Source: Bacillota bacterium (GTDB lineage Bacteria > Bacillota > Clostridia > Acetivibrionales > JAEZXR01). Taken from it: 64,000 nucleotides of DNA. Under the pieces are notes generated by a model that searched no databases, was not told the DNA's origin, and saw only the letters and a list, made by a program, of their open reading frames with translations. The stretch's first letter is position 1; each line of letters opens with the position of its first letter. Made by a program: the position numbers and the translations under genes. Below are positions 26,256-36,022 of this stretch, in pieces. The stretch lies in the NCBI GenBank assembly GCA_023419605.1, contig JAEZXR010000125.1, positions 1 to 64,000 of the forward strand, in the 5' to 3' direction.

Positions 26256-26507
26256 ATGCCAAATGTTAATGTACTATTAGAAATTGCAATGAGCGAAATA
26301 TCTAATTTAAATCTCGGCGAACCCTTTTTGCTAAGAGATCTATTTAAGGGTTATGAGTGGAATAGGATATCAAGAAGTGATCGCCTATTGCTAGGTACAT
26401 TATTCCTTAATTACATCAATACAGCAAATAATGAGGTAACCCCTATAGAAAAGACTTCATCTGGTCAGCAGAAGTATATAAAATCCTCTGTAACACTTGA
26501 AAGTTAG
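26256..26507 (+). CDS. DUF1413-like small protein leading the ABC-3C operon
   Basis: An 83-residue protein with the compact run GEPFLLRDLFKGYEWNRISR and then RLLLGTLFLNYI, the pattern I associate with DUF1413, a small winged-helix-like domain. A GGGG run lies 6-9 nt before the ATG. It ends 18 nt before the nuclease gene, so it shares the transcript. A DNA-binding or autoregulatory role for the defence operon is plausible but unproven. Confidence 0.65.
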   Translation: MPNVNVLLEIAMSEISNLNLGEPFLLRDLFKGYEWNRISRSDRLLLGTLFLNYINTANNEVTPIEKTSSGQQKYIKSSVTLES

Positions 26508-26525
26508 TAAGGGGGTGTTTCGATT

Positions 26526-27614
26526 ATGGAAATAAATCCGATACAAACTCCTGATGTGCCTAAAGATACAAGCCGAATCTTTGATACTACAATAGACCCG
26601 TTAGTACGTTTGAGAACTATTGAATCTGGTGAATTTGAAGATATAGCATGTGAATGGGCATCAGGATATCTTACACAATTTGAGAAATATAAGAGTGTAG
26701 CTCAAATAGGAGGTTCAAAAGACTCTGGTCGGGATATTGTTGCCTATCTTGATGATTCCATGCAAAACTTTGATATTTTTCAGTGCAAAAGATATAAAGA
26801 TCCCCTTACTCCATCAGAATATATGTCAGAGTTTGGTAAACTTTGTTATTATACCAAGATTAGTAAATACAACAAACCAAGAAAATATTTTATAGTTGCG
26901 AGTAATGGAATAGGACAAGATTTAAGGGATTTAGTTGAACATCCAGCAAAAATAAACAAAGAATTAATTGATACTTGGAATAAATACTGTGCCGGCAAGA
27001 AGAAAATCTTAGCTGAAGGATTAGTATTATCGACAGAGCTTGAGGAGTATATTCGACAATTCGACTTTTCTATTGTAGCTGAAATTGCACCTGCAACGTT
27101 AATAGAACAATTTTCCAAAACAGGATGGTATAAGTACCACTTTGGAGGAGGACTAAAACAGCGTCCAAAAGTTGATAAACCTGCGGAAGTTCTTGATGAG
27201 GAAGAAATTAAAATGAATTATGTTGGTCAATTGTTGCAGGTATACTCAAATCATGAAAATGAATCTATCGAGAATATTGATGATCTTAAACCTAGAAAAA
27301 AATTACATAGTCATTTTAAACGGCAAAGAGAATGTTTTCATAATGCACAGGCATTAAAAAGATTTGCCAGGGATGAATTAATTAACGATGACATTTATGA
27401 AAATGTAAAAAATCAGGTCTATCATGGAGTTATATCTACTTGTGAGTCGGATTATGATGATGATTTAAAACGAGTTGACGAGACTATTGCCAGATCACAA
27501 CTTTTGCCAATTAACAGTTCAGAATTGGGAGATATCAATGTACTAGAGAAAAGCGGAATATGCCATGAATTGGTCAATGATGGGGAGATGAATTGGATAA
27601 ATGATGACGAATAA
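26526..27614 (+). CDS. ABC-3C effector with restriction-endonuclease-like domain
   Basis: A 362-residue protein. The N-terminal half shows a PD-(D/E)xK nuclease pattern: GSKDSGRDIVAYLDD (about 62-76) followed by FDIFQCKRYK (about 80-90), giving D and QxK active residues. The C-terminal segment HSHFKRQRECFHNAQALKRF (about 260-280) is the hallmark of the ABC-three-component C-terminal domain that links effectors to the ATPase. By family knowledge the system senses invasion through the SMC-like ATPase and releases the nuclease. AAGGGGGTG precedes the ATG at 26526. Its end overlaps the next gene. Confidence 0.82.
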   Translation: MEINPIQTPDVPKDTSRIFDTTIDPLVRLRTIESGEFEDIACEWASGYLTQFEKYKSVAQIGGSKDSGRDIVAYLDDSMQNFDIFQCKRYKDPLTPSEYMSEFGKLCYYTKISKYNKPRKYFIVASNGIGQDLRDLVEHPAKINKELIDTWNKYCAGKKKILAEGLVLSTELEEYIRQFDFSIVAEIAPATLIEQFSKTGWYKYHFGGGLKQRPKVDKPAEVLDEEEIKMNYVGQLLQVYSNHENESIENIDDLKPRKKLHSHFKRQRECFHNAQALKRFARDELINDDIYENVKNQVYHGVISTCESDYDDDLKRVDETIARSQLLPINSSELGDINVLEKSGICHELVNDGEMNWINDDE

Positions 27615-28095
27615 AATTAAAATATTCAATTCGCCCGAAGAGGTCGGCGTAAGAATATTATTTATACTATCTATTTGTAATAAAAGAATGAGTTCTCAAA
27701 GAATTATGTATTACGATTACTTTATACTTCATCTTAATGATATTGATAGTATGTATGAGAGTTTACATCCTGATAATCCCAATCATTCCTCAGAGATTGC
27801 CGTTAAGAGGGATATAATAAACAGAAGTCTGCAGCTTATGATCTCAAAAGGATTACTGGACATAAAATATACGAAAACAGGAATCTATTATCAAAAGAAT
27901 ACTATTACAGATGCATTTTTACAGATGTTTAAGAATGGATATGTCGATAAATTAAAGCAGAATATTAACGTAGTTAGTGAAAGGTTTGAAAAATATTCTG
28001 ATGGCCAGATATATCGATACATTGATAAAAACATAGGTTCATGGTCAGGTGAATTTGAAAAAGAGTATTTTTCAGGAGGTGAGATAGATGAATAA
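27601..28095 (+). CDS. ABC-3C middle component (MC2-like)
   Basis: A 164-residue winged-helix-like protein: FNSPEEVGVRILFIL at the start, then YYDYFILHLNDID, LHPDNPNHSSEIAVKR and SKGLLDIKYTKTGIYYQ. That order matches middle component 2 of ABC-three-component systems, which bridges effector and ATPase. It overlaps the effector gene by 14 nt and the ATPase gene by 8 nt. Two adjacent ATGs (27601, 27604) are both possible starts. Confidence 0.8.
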   Translation: MMTNKIKIFNSPEEVGVRILFILSICNKRMSSQRIMYYDYFILHLNDIDSMYESLHPDNPNHSSEIAVKRDIINRSLQLMISKGLLDIKYTKTGIYYQKNTITDAFLQMFKNGYVDKLKQNINVVSERFEKYSDGQIYRYIDKNIGSWSGEFEKEYFSGGEIDE

Positions 28096-29944
28096 ATATG
28101 GAATCGTTATAAAGAAATTAGTATTACGAGGAAATAATAAAATCGATGCTATACTCACTTTCGATAAAGGGTTAAACGTTATTGCAGGAGCATCGGATAC
28201 AGGTAAATCATTCGCATATGAATGTATTAATTATGCTTTTGGTGCTAGTGATATTCCATCTATACCAAATGAAGCAATTGGTTATGATACAGTTTTATTG
28301 GAGTTTATAGCAAGGAACTCAGGACAGACTATTACCTTAAAAAGATGTCTAAGTGAAACAGATAAAAAAGATGTTTACTATATTTACTCTGATATTGAAA
28401 ACATAAAAGATGCAGATTTTGAAATGCTTTCTATTTCAATAAAATCTAAGAATAGTCTATCGAAACAGCTTTTGAGCTTATGTAATTGTAATTATGAAAA
28501 TATATTGACATCGACAACAAAAGGAAAAACAGAAGCTTTTACCTTTCGTAAATTCATTTATTTAACAATGCTGAATGAGACTAGAATTTTTCAAAGAAAC
28601 TCATCATTATTTCTTACTGATGCGAAACGTAGTCGGGACACAACAAAAGAGATGAGTTCTTTTTTTACAATATTATCTGGGTTGGATTACCAAAAATATA
28701 TAAAGTCAGAAAGTGTAGAAGTTACTAAAGCAAGATTGAAAGGTAGAATGGAAGAACTGTCCATTATATGTAACGAATTAAGGCTGGAAATTGTAGAATT
28801 AGAAAAATCAACACAGGTATTCCAGCTTAATGATATTAATGAAAAGATTGTAGAGCTAGTGAATATAATTGATACTCATAAAAAGTTTATTAAACACCAA
28901 GAAGAAATACATGTTTCACTATCAGAACAAATAAAGGTTTCAGAAAGTGAGAAAATTAGGTTATCAGAAAATCTTTCAAGATTTCGTTTATTAAAGAAAA
29001 ATTATGAGTCAGATATTGAGCGACTCGACTTTATTGAGCAATCTCATAATTTTACTGGTCAACTATTAGATGTCAGGTGCCCGGTATGTGATGCTCCTAT
29101 GACTAAAGAAGAAAATAGCAAGAACGGAGAGGTCTATTTTCTTGCTATTGATAAAGAAAAACAGAAATTAAATTCTCTTTTATCTGATTTAGACGGAACA
29201 ATAGCTGATTTTAATAGTGATTTATTAGAATGCATTGAATTGATAAGGAAAAAGCAAAGTGAGATTGAAGCAATCGAAAAAACTTTGCAAGAACAATCAA
29301 TATCAATATCTAAAACTCTTTCTGATTATGAGGATTATCTGAAAATAAGAGATAAGATAGTTGAAATTGAGAATAATAAAAAGAAACTAATCAATATGAA
29401 TAGCCGTATTAGTGAATTGTCTGATAAAATTGACAATGCAAAATCTGAAGATAATAAAGTTGAGATTAAAAAATTGTCAGATGAGCTAATACAAGAGTTT
29501 TGTAATATTATTCAAGCTTTTCTCGATGACTGGGGCTTTATCACCAAAGGAAATGTCTCATTTGATAAAAAGAATAGTGATGTTATTGTTGCCGACAAAG
29601 CAAAAGCTTCATATGGAAAAGGAGCGCGTGCAATTATAAATTCGGCATTCATTTTATCTATCATGAAATATTGTTTAGAAAGAGGAATTCCGCATCCTTC
29701 TTTTGTTATTTTAGATTCACCATTAACTACATATAAAGAACGCGATAAAAAAGTTAATGCAAAGAAAGAGGATATAAGCAAAGGAATAAAAGAATCATTC
29801 TTTATAAATTTGGCTAAAGTTAATGAAGAATGGCAAATTATTATTTTTGATAATGAATTGCCTCCGAATGATCTTGAGAATATTACTTATCATCATTTCA
29901 CAGGAAATCCTGATATTAATCGAGCTGGATTTATCCCGAATTGA
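28088..29944 (+). CDS. ABC-3C SMC/Rad50-like ATPase
   Basis: A 618-residue ATPase with Walker A AGASDTGKS (about 33-41), long coiled coils (about 215-320 and 345-450) around a zinc-hook-like CPVC at about 331, and Walker B FVILDSPL (about 538). Such proteins act as sensors in ABC-three-component defence. Start at ATG 28088 follows GGAGGTGAGATAG. Coding is AT-rich (about a third GC), unlike the restriction operon before it, which points to a separate origin. Confidence 0.88.
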   Translation: MNKYGIVIKKLVLRGNNKIDAILTFDKGLNVIAGASDTGKSFAYECINYAFGASDIPSIPNEAIGYDTVLLEFIARNSGQTITLKRCLSETDKKDVYYIYSDIENIKDADFEMLSISIKSKNSLSKQLLSLCNCNYENILTSTTKGKTEAFTFRKFIYLTMLNETRIFQRNSSLFLTDAKRSRDTTKEMSSFFTILSGLDYQKYIKSESVEVTKARLKGRMEELSIICNELRLEIVELEKSTQVFQLNDINEKIVELVNIIDTHKKFIKHQEEIHVSLSEQIKVSESEKIRLSENLSRFRLLKKNYESDIERLDFIEQSHNFTGQLLDVRCPVCDAPMTKEENSKNGEVYFLAIDKEKQKLNSLLSDLDGTIADFNSDLLECIELIRKKQSEIEAIEKTLQEQSISISKTLSDYEDYLKIRDKIVEIENNKKKLINMNSRISELSDKIDNAKSEDNKVEIKKLSDELIQEFCNIIQAFLDDWGFITKGNVSFDKKNSDVIVADKAKASYGKGARAIINSAFILSIMKYCLERGIPHPSFVILDSPLTTYKERDKKVNAKKEDISKGIKESFFINLAKVNEEWQIIIFDNELPPNDLENITYHHFTGNPDINRAGFIPN

Positions 29945-30020
29945 ACTTGAGTATGAGCAAGAAGATAGAATGCTTATAAAATTCTTATACATCGTAACTA
30001 TAAAAGGATACATAGTATGA

Positions 30021-30173
30021 ATGGCGCACTATTTAAAAGCGGGTAAGCGCAATAAGAATTTTTACAATCCAATCATTATGCTTAAAACAGACTATAATGT
30101 ACCTCATGAAGATATTATAAAAGTTAGAAGCCTTAAAATTGATTATCCCAAGGTTAGGGCAATTGATGATTAG
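30021..30173 (+). CDS. possible 50-aa protein, unknown
   Basis: A frame opens MAHYLKAGKRNKNFYNPI and ends KIDYPKVRAIDD, basic at the front. AAAGGA lies about 14 nt before the ATG, too far to be convincing. It contains one copy of GCGCAATAAGAATTTTTAC, which recurs at about 30256. No family recognised. Apart from this, 29945-30323 shows no gene. Confidence 0.25.
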   Translation: MAHYLKAGKRNKNFYNPIIMLKTDYNVPHEDIIKVRSLKIDYPKVRAIDD

Positions 30174-30323
30174 AAAACAATACAACGAATTATATTCAGA
30201 ACAATTTGATATTCTGTAGTATTTAAATAAAATTGTAACGAATAAAGCCTTCAAGCGCAAAAAGAATTTTTACGGCATGCGAAATCTGAAAAAGCGCTGC
30301 ACTTTGTCCGAAAAAAATTGAAT

Positions 30324-30445
30324 CCAAGGCGATTTTTTCAAGAGGATACCCTTCCTCCAAGGGGGTACCAGCTTCAAGCGGCATCTTTTTTGACCGTTCA
30401 AGGCATGTGGAAGCCGCAGTCCTGTTGCAACGTGCGGAAAGCTGA
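30324..30445 (+). repeat. attachment-site-like repeat, copy 1
   Basis: The unit holds AAGGCGATTTTTTC, then CCAAGGGGGTACCAGCTTC, then a frame ending IFFDRSRHVEAAVLLQRAES-stop (30443-30445). The last part resembles the C-terminal end of RlmD/TrmA-type rRNA methyltransferases (HVE-x-V-x-LL). Related units lie at 40785, 47076, 49730 and 53441. It stands just before recombinase D and is read as its left attachment end. Confidence 0.6.
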
Positions 30446-30486
30446 CGTTGCAAGGCTTAACGGGATTGTGGCAAGAAATATGCTTT

Positions 30487-30520
30487 GACGTGAGTGAATT
30501 CCCTCACGTCTTTTCTTTTT
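30487..30520 (+). terminator. terminator before recombinase D
   Basis: GACGTGAG (30487-30494) pairs perfectly with CTCACGTC (30503-30510) over 8 nt, then TTTTCTTTTT. It would end the transcript of the gene whose tail is repeat copy 1. Confidence 0.8.
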
Positions 30521-30566
30521 GGTAGAATATTAATGGGCGTCTCATTTTATATAGATGTGAAGGAAA

Positions 30567-31823
30567 ATGAAGAATGTAAGAATTATACCCGCTAAACCGA
30601 AAGAGAATAAAAAGCTCAGGGTTGCCGCTTACTGCAGGGTCAGTACCTCCGGGCCGGAGCAGATACGTAGCCTTGAGATTCAGATAAGCGCATACACGAA
30701 GATGATAAAAAGTCAGCCCAACTGGATTTTTGCCGGTGTTTATTATGATATTGAAAGCGGGCTTCGCCGAAGTGGCAGAAAAAGTCTGGACAAACTGCTT
30801 GAGAAAGCAGCGAAATGCCAAATCGATTACATCATTACCAAGTCAATCAGCAGGGTATCGAGAGATACGCTGGAGGTTTTGAAGGTTATAAGATTTTTAA
30901 GGGAGAGAGGAATCAATATGCATTTTGAAAATGAGAAGCTGGACTCAATCGAGGCGGATAAAGAATTTGAGATTACGCTAAGGGGTATACTGGCACAGGA
31001 TGAGAGCCGGAATATCAGCGAGAATATTCAATGGGGAATTCAGCGCAAGTTTGAAAAGGGCGAGATTTATACGAAGTATAAGAATTTCATGGGATACACT
31101 TGCGTTGACGGTGAGATTGTCGTTGTGCCAGAACAGGCAGAAGTAGTCAGAAAAATCTTTGACTTATATTTACATGGCCTGACGTTGGGACAAATTAAGG
31201 CCTATTTGGAATCCCAAGGGATTAAGACTGTAACGGGTAAGGAGATTTGGGATACAAAAACGATTCAGAGGATTTTGACCAATGAGAAATACAAGGGCGA
31301 CACAATGCTTCAAAAGACCTTTACCGAGGATTTTATGACAGGTAAGAAAAAAAGAAATGATGGGCAGCGAGACAAATATTATGTGAAGGACAGCCATCCG
31401 GCCATTGTCTCTGCCGAAGTATTCGACAAGGTTCAGGAGGAAATGGCCAAGCGTTCAAGGATTATCAGCAACGAGGATGGCACGGTAGAAATCAGCGGAA
31501 GCAAATATAATGGCAAATACATTCTTGGGAATCTTCTTGTGTGCGGCGATTGCGGAGCATCTTATCGTCGGAGAACTGAACGTGGCAAGGTTGTTTGGCG
31601 TTGCGCTACAAGGATCGAAAAGGGCAAAGTTGCCTGCCCTCACTCCCCAACTCTGGATGAAGCATGGGTACAAGATACCCTGGGCGGGGCTGTTGGTCAG
31701 AATGGAGTTTATGATGAGAGAGTAATCAGGGATAAAGTCGATAAAGTTCAGATTCTTGATACGTACATCATGATTTTTCGTACGGATGGGACACCGGAGA
31801 AAAGGACATTTAGTAATGGCTAA
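30567..31823 (+). CDS. large serine recombinase D
   Basis: A 418-residue recombinase with Ser26 in AAYCRVSTSG as nucleophile, ITKSISRVSRDTLE, a recombinase domain (about 165-290), and a zinc ribbon CGDCGASYRR then CATRIEKGKVACPH. The coiled-coil region is much shorter than in A and C, so the protein is about 120 residues shorter. GAAGGAAA precedes the ATG. It lies between repeat copies 1 and 2 together with Hachiman and SIR2-STAND, and is the most likely integrase of that block. Confidence 0.93.
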   Translation: MKNVRIIPAKPKENKKLRVAAYCRVSTSGPEQIRSLEIQISAYTKMIKSQPNWIFAGVYYDIESGLRRSGRKSLDKLLEKAAKCQIDYIITKSISRVSRDTLEVLKVIRFLRERGINMHFENEKLDSIEADKEFEITLRGILAQDESRNISENIQWGIQRKFEKGEIYTKYKNFMGYTCVDGEIVVVPEQAEVVRKIFDLYLHGLTLGQIKAYLESQGIKTVTGKEIWDTKTIQRILTNEKYKGDTMLQKTFTEDFMTGKKKRNDGQRDKYYVKDSHPAIVSAEVFDKVQEEMAKRSRIISNEDGTVEISGSKYNGKYILGNLLVCGDCGASYRRRTERGKVVWRCATRIEKGKVACPHSPTLDEAWVQDTLGGAVGQNGVYDERVIRDKVDKVQILDTYIMIFRTDGTPEKRTFSNG

Positions 31824-31875
31824 ACCTAAAATATACAAAATATTCAGATTTAATCATTAAATCGACATCAGACTA

Positions 31876-31884
31876 TGGTATAAT
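31876..31884 (+). promoter_or_regulatory. extended -10 promoter before hamA
   Basis: TGG-TATAAT at 31876-31884 is a perfect extended -10 box about 95 bases before the hamA start. No good -35 is seen. It suggests the defence genes have their own promoter, apart from recombinase D. Confidence 0.5.
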
Positions 31885-31978
31885 ATTCCTGTAAATTTAC
31901 TCTTTATTTGGCTTAAATATCATAAATAATGCTTGAATCATTATCAAAGAAGATTATTTTTTACAGGGAGAATCGCCT

Positions 31979-32782
31979 ATGAAACCTCCATATTTAGATT
32001 GGATTATTCAAGAAAAACAAATAACTACTTCTGAAGGGAAGCAAATTAATGTATATGAACTCGTGATTCAAGATGACGAAGGTATTCTGAACTCTTGGGC
32101 AAAGCATCTACGTGAACATTATTGTGCCGATTGCGAAATAGATGTGCTACGTGCAGGGTTTGGTCTTGAAAGAAATGAATACTTGAAAACAATAAAGTTT
32201 CCAGATGCACGAATTAGCCCGGGACCTTCAGTACGTTCAGGGGATTTTACAGAAATAATAGTTGCTGATTACGTTCAATATGTCCTTGATTATATTGTCC
32301 CAAGAACACGTTATGACCGCAAGGTCAACAGAAACTCCTCTACTATGGGCAGTGATCTCATAGGATATAAGTGTGGTAAAAAAATAAGCAATAGTGATGA
32401 ACTGATAGTTTTTGAAGTAAAGGCCAAAGCCAGTGATGTCCCTCCCCCTTCGGAGAATAGGCTCCAAAAGGCTATAGACGATTCCAACAAAGATGTTGTT
32501 AGACTTGCGGAAACATTGAATGCGGTTGCACAGCGTTTAATAGACCGAAGAGACTTCGATGAAGCGAAACGAGTGCAGCGATTCCAGAATTATTCTGATT
32601 ACCCTTATCGAAAAACATATGCAGCGGCGGCTGTACACTCCAACATGTCCTACTCCGAAACTGTGCTTAAAACCGTTTCCACTCAGCACCACGCGGACCC
32701 CGATTTGAGACTTATAGTCATACATTGCAATAAATTGATGGATTTCATACATAAAATGTATGGGAGGGCGTGTGAATGCTGA
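31979..32782 (+). CDS. hamA: Hachiman defence protein HamA (DUF1837)
   Basis: A 267-residue protein of the DUF1837 family. Visible markers are GDFTEIIVADYVQYVL (about 86-101), NRNSSTMGSDLIGYK (about 118-132) and LIVFEVKAKAS (about 139-149). The D and ExK residues form the nuclease core. In Hachiman, HamA is the nuclease, held inactive by the helicase HamB until damaged or invading DNA is met. GGGAG precedes the ATG. It overlaps hamB by 7 nt, as expected for partners made in fixed ratio. Confidence 0.85.
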   Translation: MKPPYLDWIIQEKQITTSEGKQINVYELVIQDDEGILNSWAKHLREHYCADCEIDVLRAGFGLERNEYLKTIKFPDARISPGPSVRSGDFTEIIVADYVQYVLDYIVPRTRYDRKVNRNSSTMGSDLIGYKCGKKISNSDELIVFEVKAKASDVPPPSENRLQKAIDDSNKDVVRLAETLNAVAQRLIDRRDFDEAKRVQRFQNYSDYPYRKTYAAAAVHSNMSYSETVLKTVSTQHHADPDLRLIVIHCNKLMDFIHKMYGRACEC

Positions 32783-35700
32783 TAGGGAGTAATTCAAAAT
32801 ACCTGCTAAAACAGACACGCTCAAAAGCAAAAATGTATGAGTACAGTGTCCCAAGTGAGCTACATATTGCAGTTGAAGAGAACGCAAACGAATTGCTGCT
32901 GATCTCGATTGCGGCAATAGGAAATATCTCGGCTGAAGTACTTAATGAAAACAATCCATATAGGATTATCCCAAAAGATAAAAAAGAGGAGATAGAGTTT
33001 GCATCACATTATTTTGATGCCTTTTTGCAATCAAAATTAGACCCATGCTACCCTCAATATTATCTGCTCTTAGGGGCGGTTGCATATTACTTATGCGACT
33101 ACGCTGGTAGCGCAAAAGTAATGGCAAATATGATCAAGATTGATGAGCTTGACTTGGGTTGTGGCGGGATTGAAAAGGTACTGGCTTTATTGCTCCAAGA
33201 TAAACTTAACGATGATAGTTTAATAGAACTTGATCAAGAGGCATCTTACAGCAGCTACTTGGCACAAGTAATTGAAGCATATAACACTTGGTTTCAGCAG
33301 CATAAAACTGCCGAATTTGGCTTTATAAAGGAATTTCGCTCTTTTATATATGCACATGGCTCACCACGGGAATTACTGTTGAGCGATTCTTTATTAGCGA
33401 TTTTGCTTATTAAGACAGAACGCTCAGCTTTAAATCTTTTGCCGAAATATTCGGGGTTACCTCGTCACAATTGGGAGGGAATGTTACAAAACAAAAAGAA
33501 CATACATGAGCTTTGGCCCGCACAAATACGTCTGGGTGAAGCTGGCGTTTTCTCTGGGAAATCGGCAATTATTCAAATGCCTACAAGTTCTGGCAAAACG
33601 ACGTCTATGTCTATTACTATCCGAGCTGCGTTTCTTGGAGAAAGAACTCATTTAGCTGTTGTTGTTGCGCCCTTTAGGGCATTATGCCGGGAGATAAGTA
33701 ATGATATTGCCAATGACTTTTTAGATAATCCAAATGTACATGTAAACGCATTATCTGATGTCCTCGAGATGGAGGATCTACTGGAATTGTTAGAATCCTT
33801 CGGCGAGGAAACTAAGAACATCATGGTTTTGACTCCGGAAAAGCTGATTTATTTGTTGAGGCAAGATATTGAGATAATCAAAGAGACTGGACTAATCATA
33901 TTTGATGAAGCACATATGTTTGATGATGCTTCAAGAGGGGCACAATATGAACTTTTGATTTCAACGATTATGATGTATTTGGGTGAGAACACTCAAAAAC
34001 TGCTTCTCTCGGCAGTAATTCCAAATGCGGTTCAAATAAACAATTGGTTCACAGGTGGAGAGGGTGTCGTGATTGCTGATAACTCAATCCGGGCAACAGA
34101 AAAATCAATTGCAATTGCTGATTGGGAAACATTTCGTAATGAGAAATATGGCTATCTGTATTTCCTTGATCCGGAAAATCGAAATAATCTTGATTTTTAT
34201 GTGCCGCGTATTATTGAAATAATGCAACTGAATAAATTGAGAAAAAATGAAAAGAATCGTTTCTTCCCATCAGTGAATTTCAAGACATCAAAGGTGGAAC
34301 ATAATGACATAGCAATTTATCTTGCGCTAAAGCTGAATCATAATGGCGGAGTGGCAATTTTTTGTGGACGAAAAGACACGGCAGATGGTGTTCTAAATAG
34401 AATTATTGAAGTCAGGGACAGGGGAATTGATATTTCGTCTTTTGGGAATTATGCTGCTAATAACGAGCATGAAAAGATAGCAAGATTGATAAAAGAAAAC
34501 TATGGCCAAGATAACATTTATTACGAGACTGCGATGAAAGGGGTCTTCGCTCACCACAGGGGCATTTCCAATGGAATAAGGATTGCCACTGAATATGCTA
34601 TGAAAGAAAATTTAATTAGATGTATCGTGTGTACTTCAACATTGGCACAGGGTGTTAATCTGCCTATCCGTTACTTAATTATTTCCAGTCTTTATCAAGC
34701 TCAAGAAAGAATTAAAGTCCGAGATTTTCATAATCTTATTGGCCGGGCTGGAAGAGCAGGACTATATACGGAAGGAACTATTTTATTATCAGAAACATTT
34801 GTGTATTCCAAGAAAAACGAGCGGCAAGATCGTTGGCGTTGGAACGGCTATTTGGAAATGTTGGATTCGGGTAATTCCGAATCGTGCCTCAGCCAATTTT
34901 TATTGCTCGTGCGGCCGGAGCCCTTTGAGATATCACATGACACTACTGTAACATATGACTTTTATTATTTAGCTTTGGCCCGCTATAACAATATCGAAAG
35001 CTACGAAGATAGTCTGTCGGAATTAGTAGATGATTTCGAAAAAGATTATCCCTCAAAGATATTTGCCTTTAAATCTGCCATTGATCGAGTTAATCATAGT
35101 CTAGACGCAATTGAAAGCTATATTTTAGCATTCCTTACTGAGGATAATGATCACGATCTTGATTTGCTTGTTTCAAGTACATTTGGCTATTTTCTGGCCA
35201 ATGAAGAAGAAAAGGAACGAATGAAAGCGATATTCTCGACAGTTAGAGATCATCTGCTTAGTACGGTTAATCAGGCAAATAAGAGGGCAGCCTTTAGCCG
35301 TACACTTCTTGGAATAAAACAGTTGCTTGAATTGGAAAGGTGGGTTATTGAAAATTCCGATGAGCTGATGAACTGTGAAACATCATCTGAAATTCTGCAA
35401 ATGATTATTTCTAAATTAGGCGAATACAGCGAAAACAAGTGCCTCAAGGCAGTTATAACCGAGAACGCAATTTCCAGCATCGCCAATATGTGGATCAGTG
35501 GAATGTCATATAAGCAGATTCTTGAATATGCAATTGAAAACAGCATTATGATTGTCCGCAGAAAAAAAGAGGCAGAAATACAGCTGAGCGAAATAATTGA
35601 TATTTGCGATGATGGGTTTGGTTATTCATCAACGCTTATTATAAATGCCATTTTGGAACTATTGCGGATCAATTACGAGGAAAGCGAAGGTGCATGTAAG

Positions 35701-35940
35701 TTGCTGGCCGAGTTGAGCAAACAGATGCGATATGGTCTCCCGACGAAAAAGAGCATCATTATTTATGAAGCTGGGTTCGCCGACAGGGTAGTATCCTTAA
35801 AGCTTGCGGCTGAACTGGCGGGAAATCCTATTAAAACTAAGAGACAATTTCAAAGAGTTGCAAAAAAAAGAAAAGATAATTTACTGGGAGTACTAGCTGA
35901 TTTTCCCAAAATATTCTTTGATAGAATGTCTGAATTTTAA
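32776..35940 (+). CDS. hamB: Hachiman defence helicase HamB
   Basis: A 1054-residue SF2 helicase of the Ski2-like type. Walker A is MPTSSGKTTS (about 268-277), the DEAH box is LIIFDEAHMFDD (about 373-384), and motif VI is HNLIGRAGRAG (about 652-662). The C-terminal third is helical with a late basic run KTKRQFQRVAKKRKDN. HamB loads on DNA and controls HamA. The DEAH sequence and the coupling to HamA make the assignment firm. A SIR2-STAND gene follows after 82 bases. Confidence 0.9.
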   Translation: MLIGSNSKYLLKQTRSKAKMYEYSVPSELHIAVEENANELLLISIAAIGNISAEVLNENNPYRIIPKDKKEEIEFASHYFDAFLQSKLDPCYPQYYLLLGAVAYYLCDYAGSAKVMANMIKIDELDLGCGGIEKVLALLLQDKLNDDSLIELDQEASYSSYLAQVIEAYNTWFQQHKTAEFGFIKEFRSFIYAHGSPRELLLSDSLLAILLIKTERSALNLLPKYSGLPRHNWEGMLQNKKNIHELWPAQIRLGEAGVFSGKSAIIQMPTSSGKTTSMSITIRAAFLGERTHLAVVVAPFRALCREISNDIANDFLDNPNVHVNALSDVLEMEDLLELLESFGEETKNIMVLTPEKLIYLLRQDIEIIKETGLIIFDEAHMFDDASRGAQYELLISTIMMYLGENTQKLLLSAVIPNAVQINNWFTGGEGVVIADNSIRATEKSIAIADWETFRNEKYGYLYFLDPENRNNLDFYVPRIIEIMQLNKLRKNEKNRFFPSVNFKTSKVEHNDIAIYLALKLNHNGGVAIFCGRKDTADGVLNRIIEVRDRGIDISSFGNYAANNEHEKIARLIKENYGQDNIYYETAMKGVFAHHRGISNGIRIATEYAMKENLIRCIVCTSTLAQGVNLPIRYLIISSLYQAQERIKVRDFHNLIGRAGRAGLYTEGTILLSETFVYSKKNERQDRWRWNGYLEMLDSGNSESCLSQFLLLVRPEPFEISHDTTVTYDFYYLALARYNNIESYEDSLSELVDDFEKDYPSKIFAFKSAIDRVNHSLDAIESYILAFLTEDNDHDLDLLVSSTFGYFLANEEEKERMKAIFSTVRDHLLSTVNQANKRAAFSRTLLGIKQLLELERWVIENSDELMNCETSSEILQMIISKLGEYSENKCLKAVITENAISSIANMWISGMSYKQILEYAIENSIMIVRRKKEAEIQLSEIIDICDDGFGYSSTLIINAILELLRINYEESEGACKLLAELSKQMRYGLPTKKSIIIYEAGFADRVVSLKLAAELAGNPIKTKRQFQRVAKKRKDNLLGVLADFPKIFFDRMSEF

Positions 35941-36022
35941 AAATTGAATGACCTTTCCGAGCGAAAAGGCATCATCAGGACAGCAGATATATATGATGAG
36001 ATGAGAATGGAGGCAAAATCCT

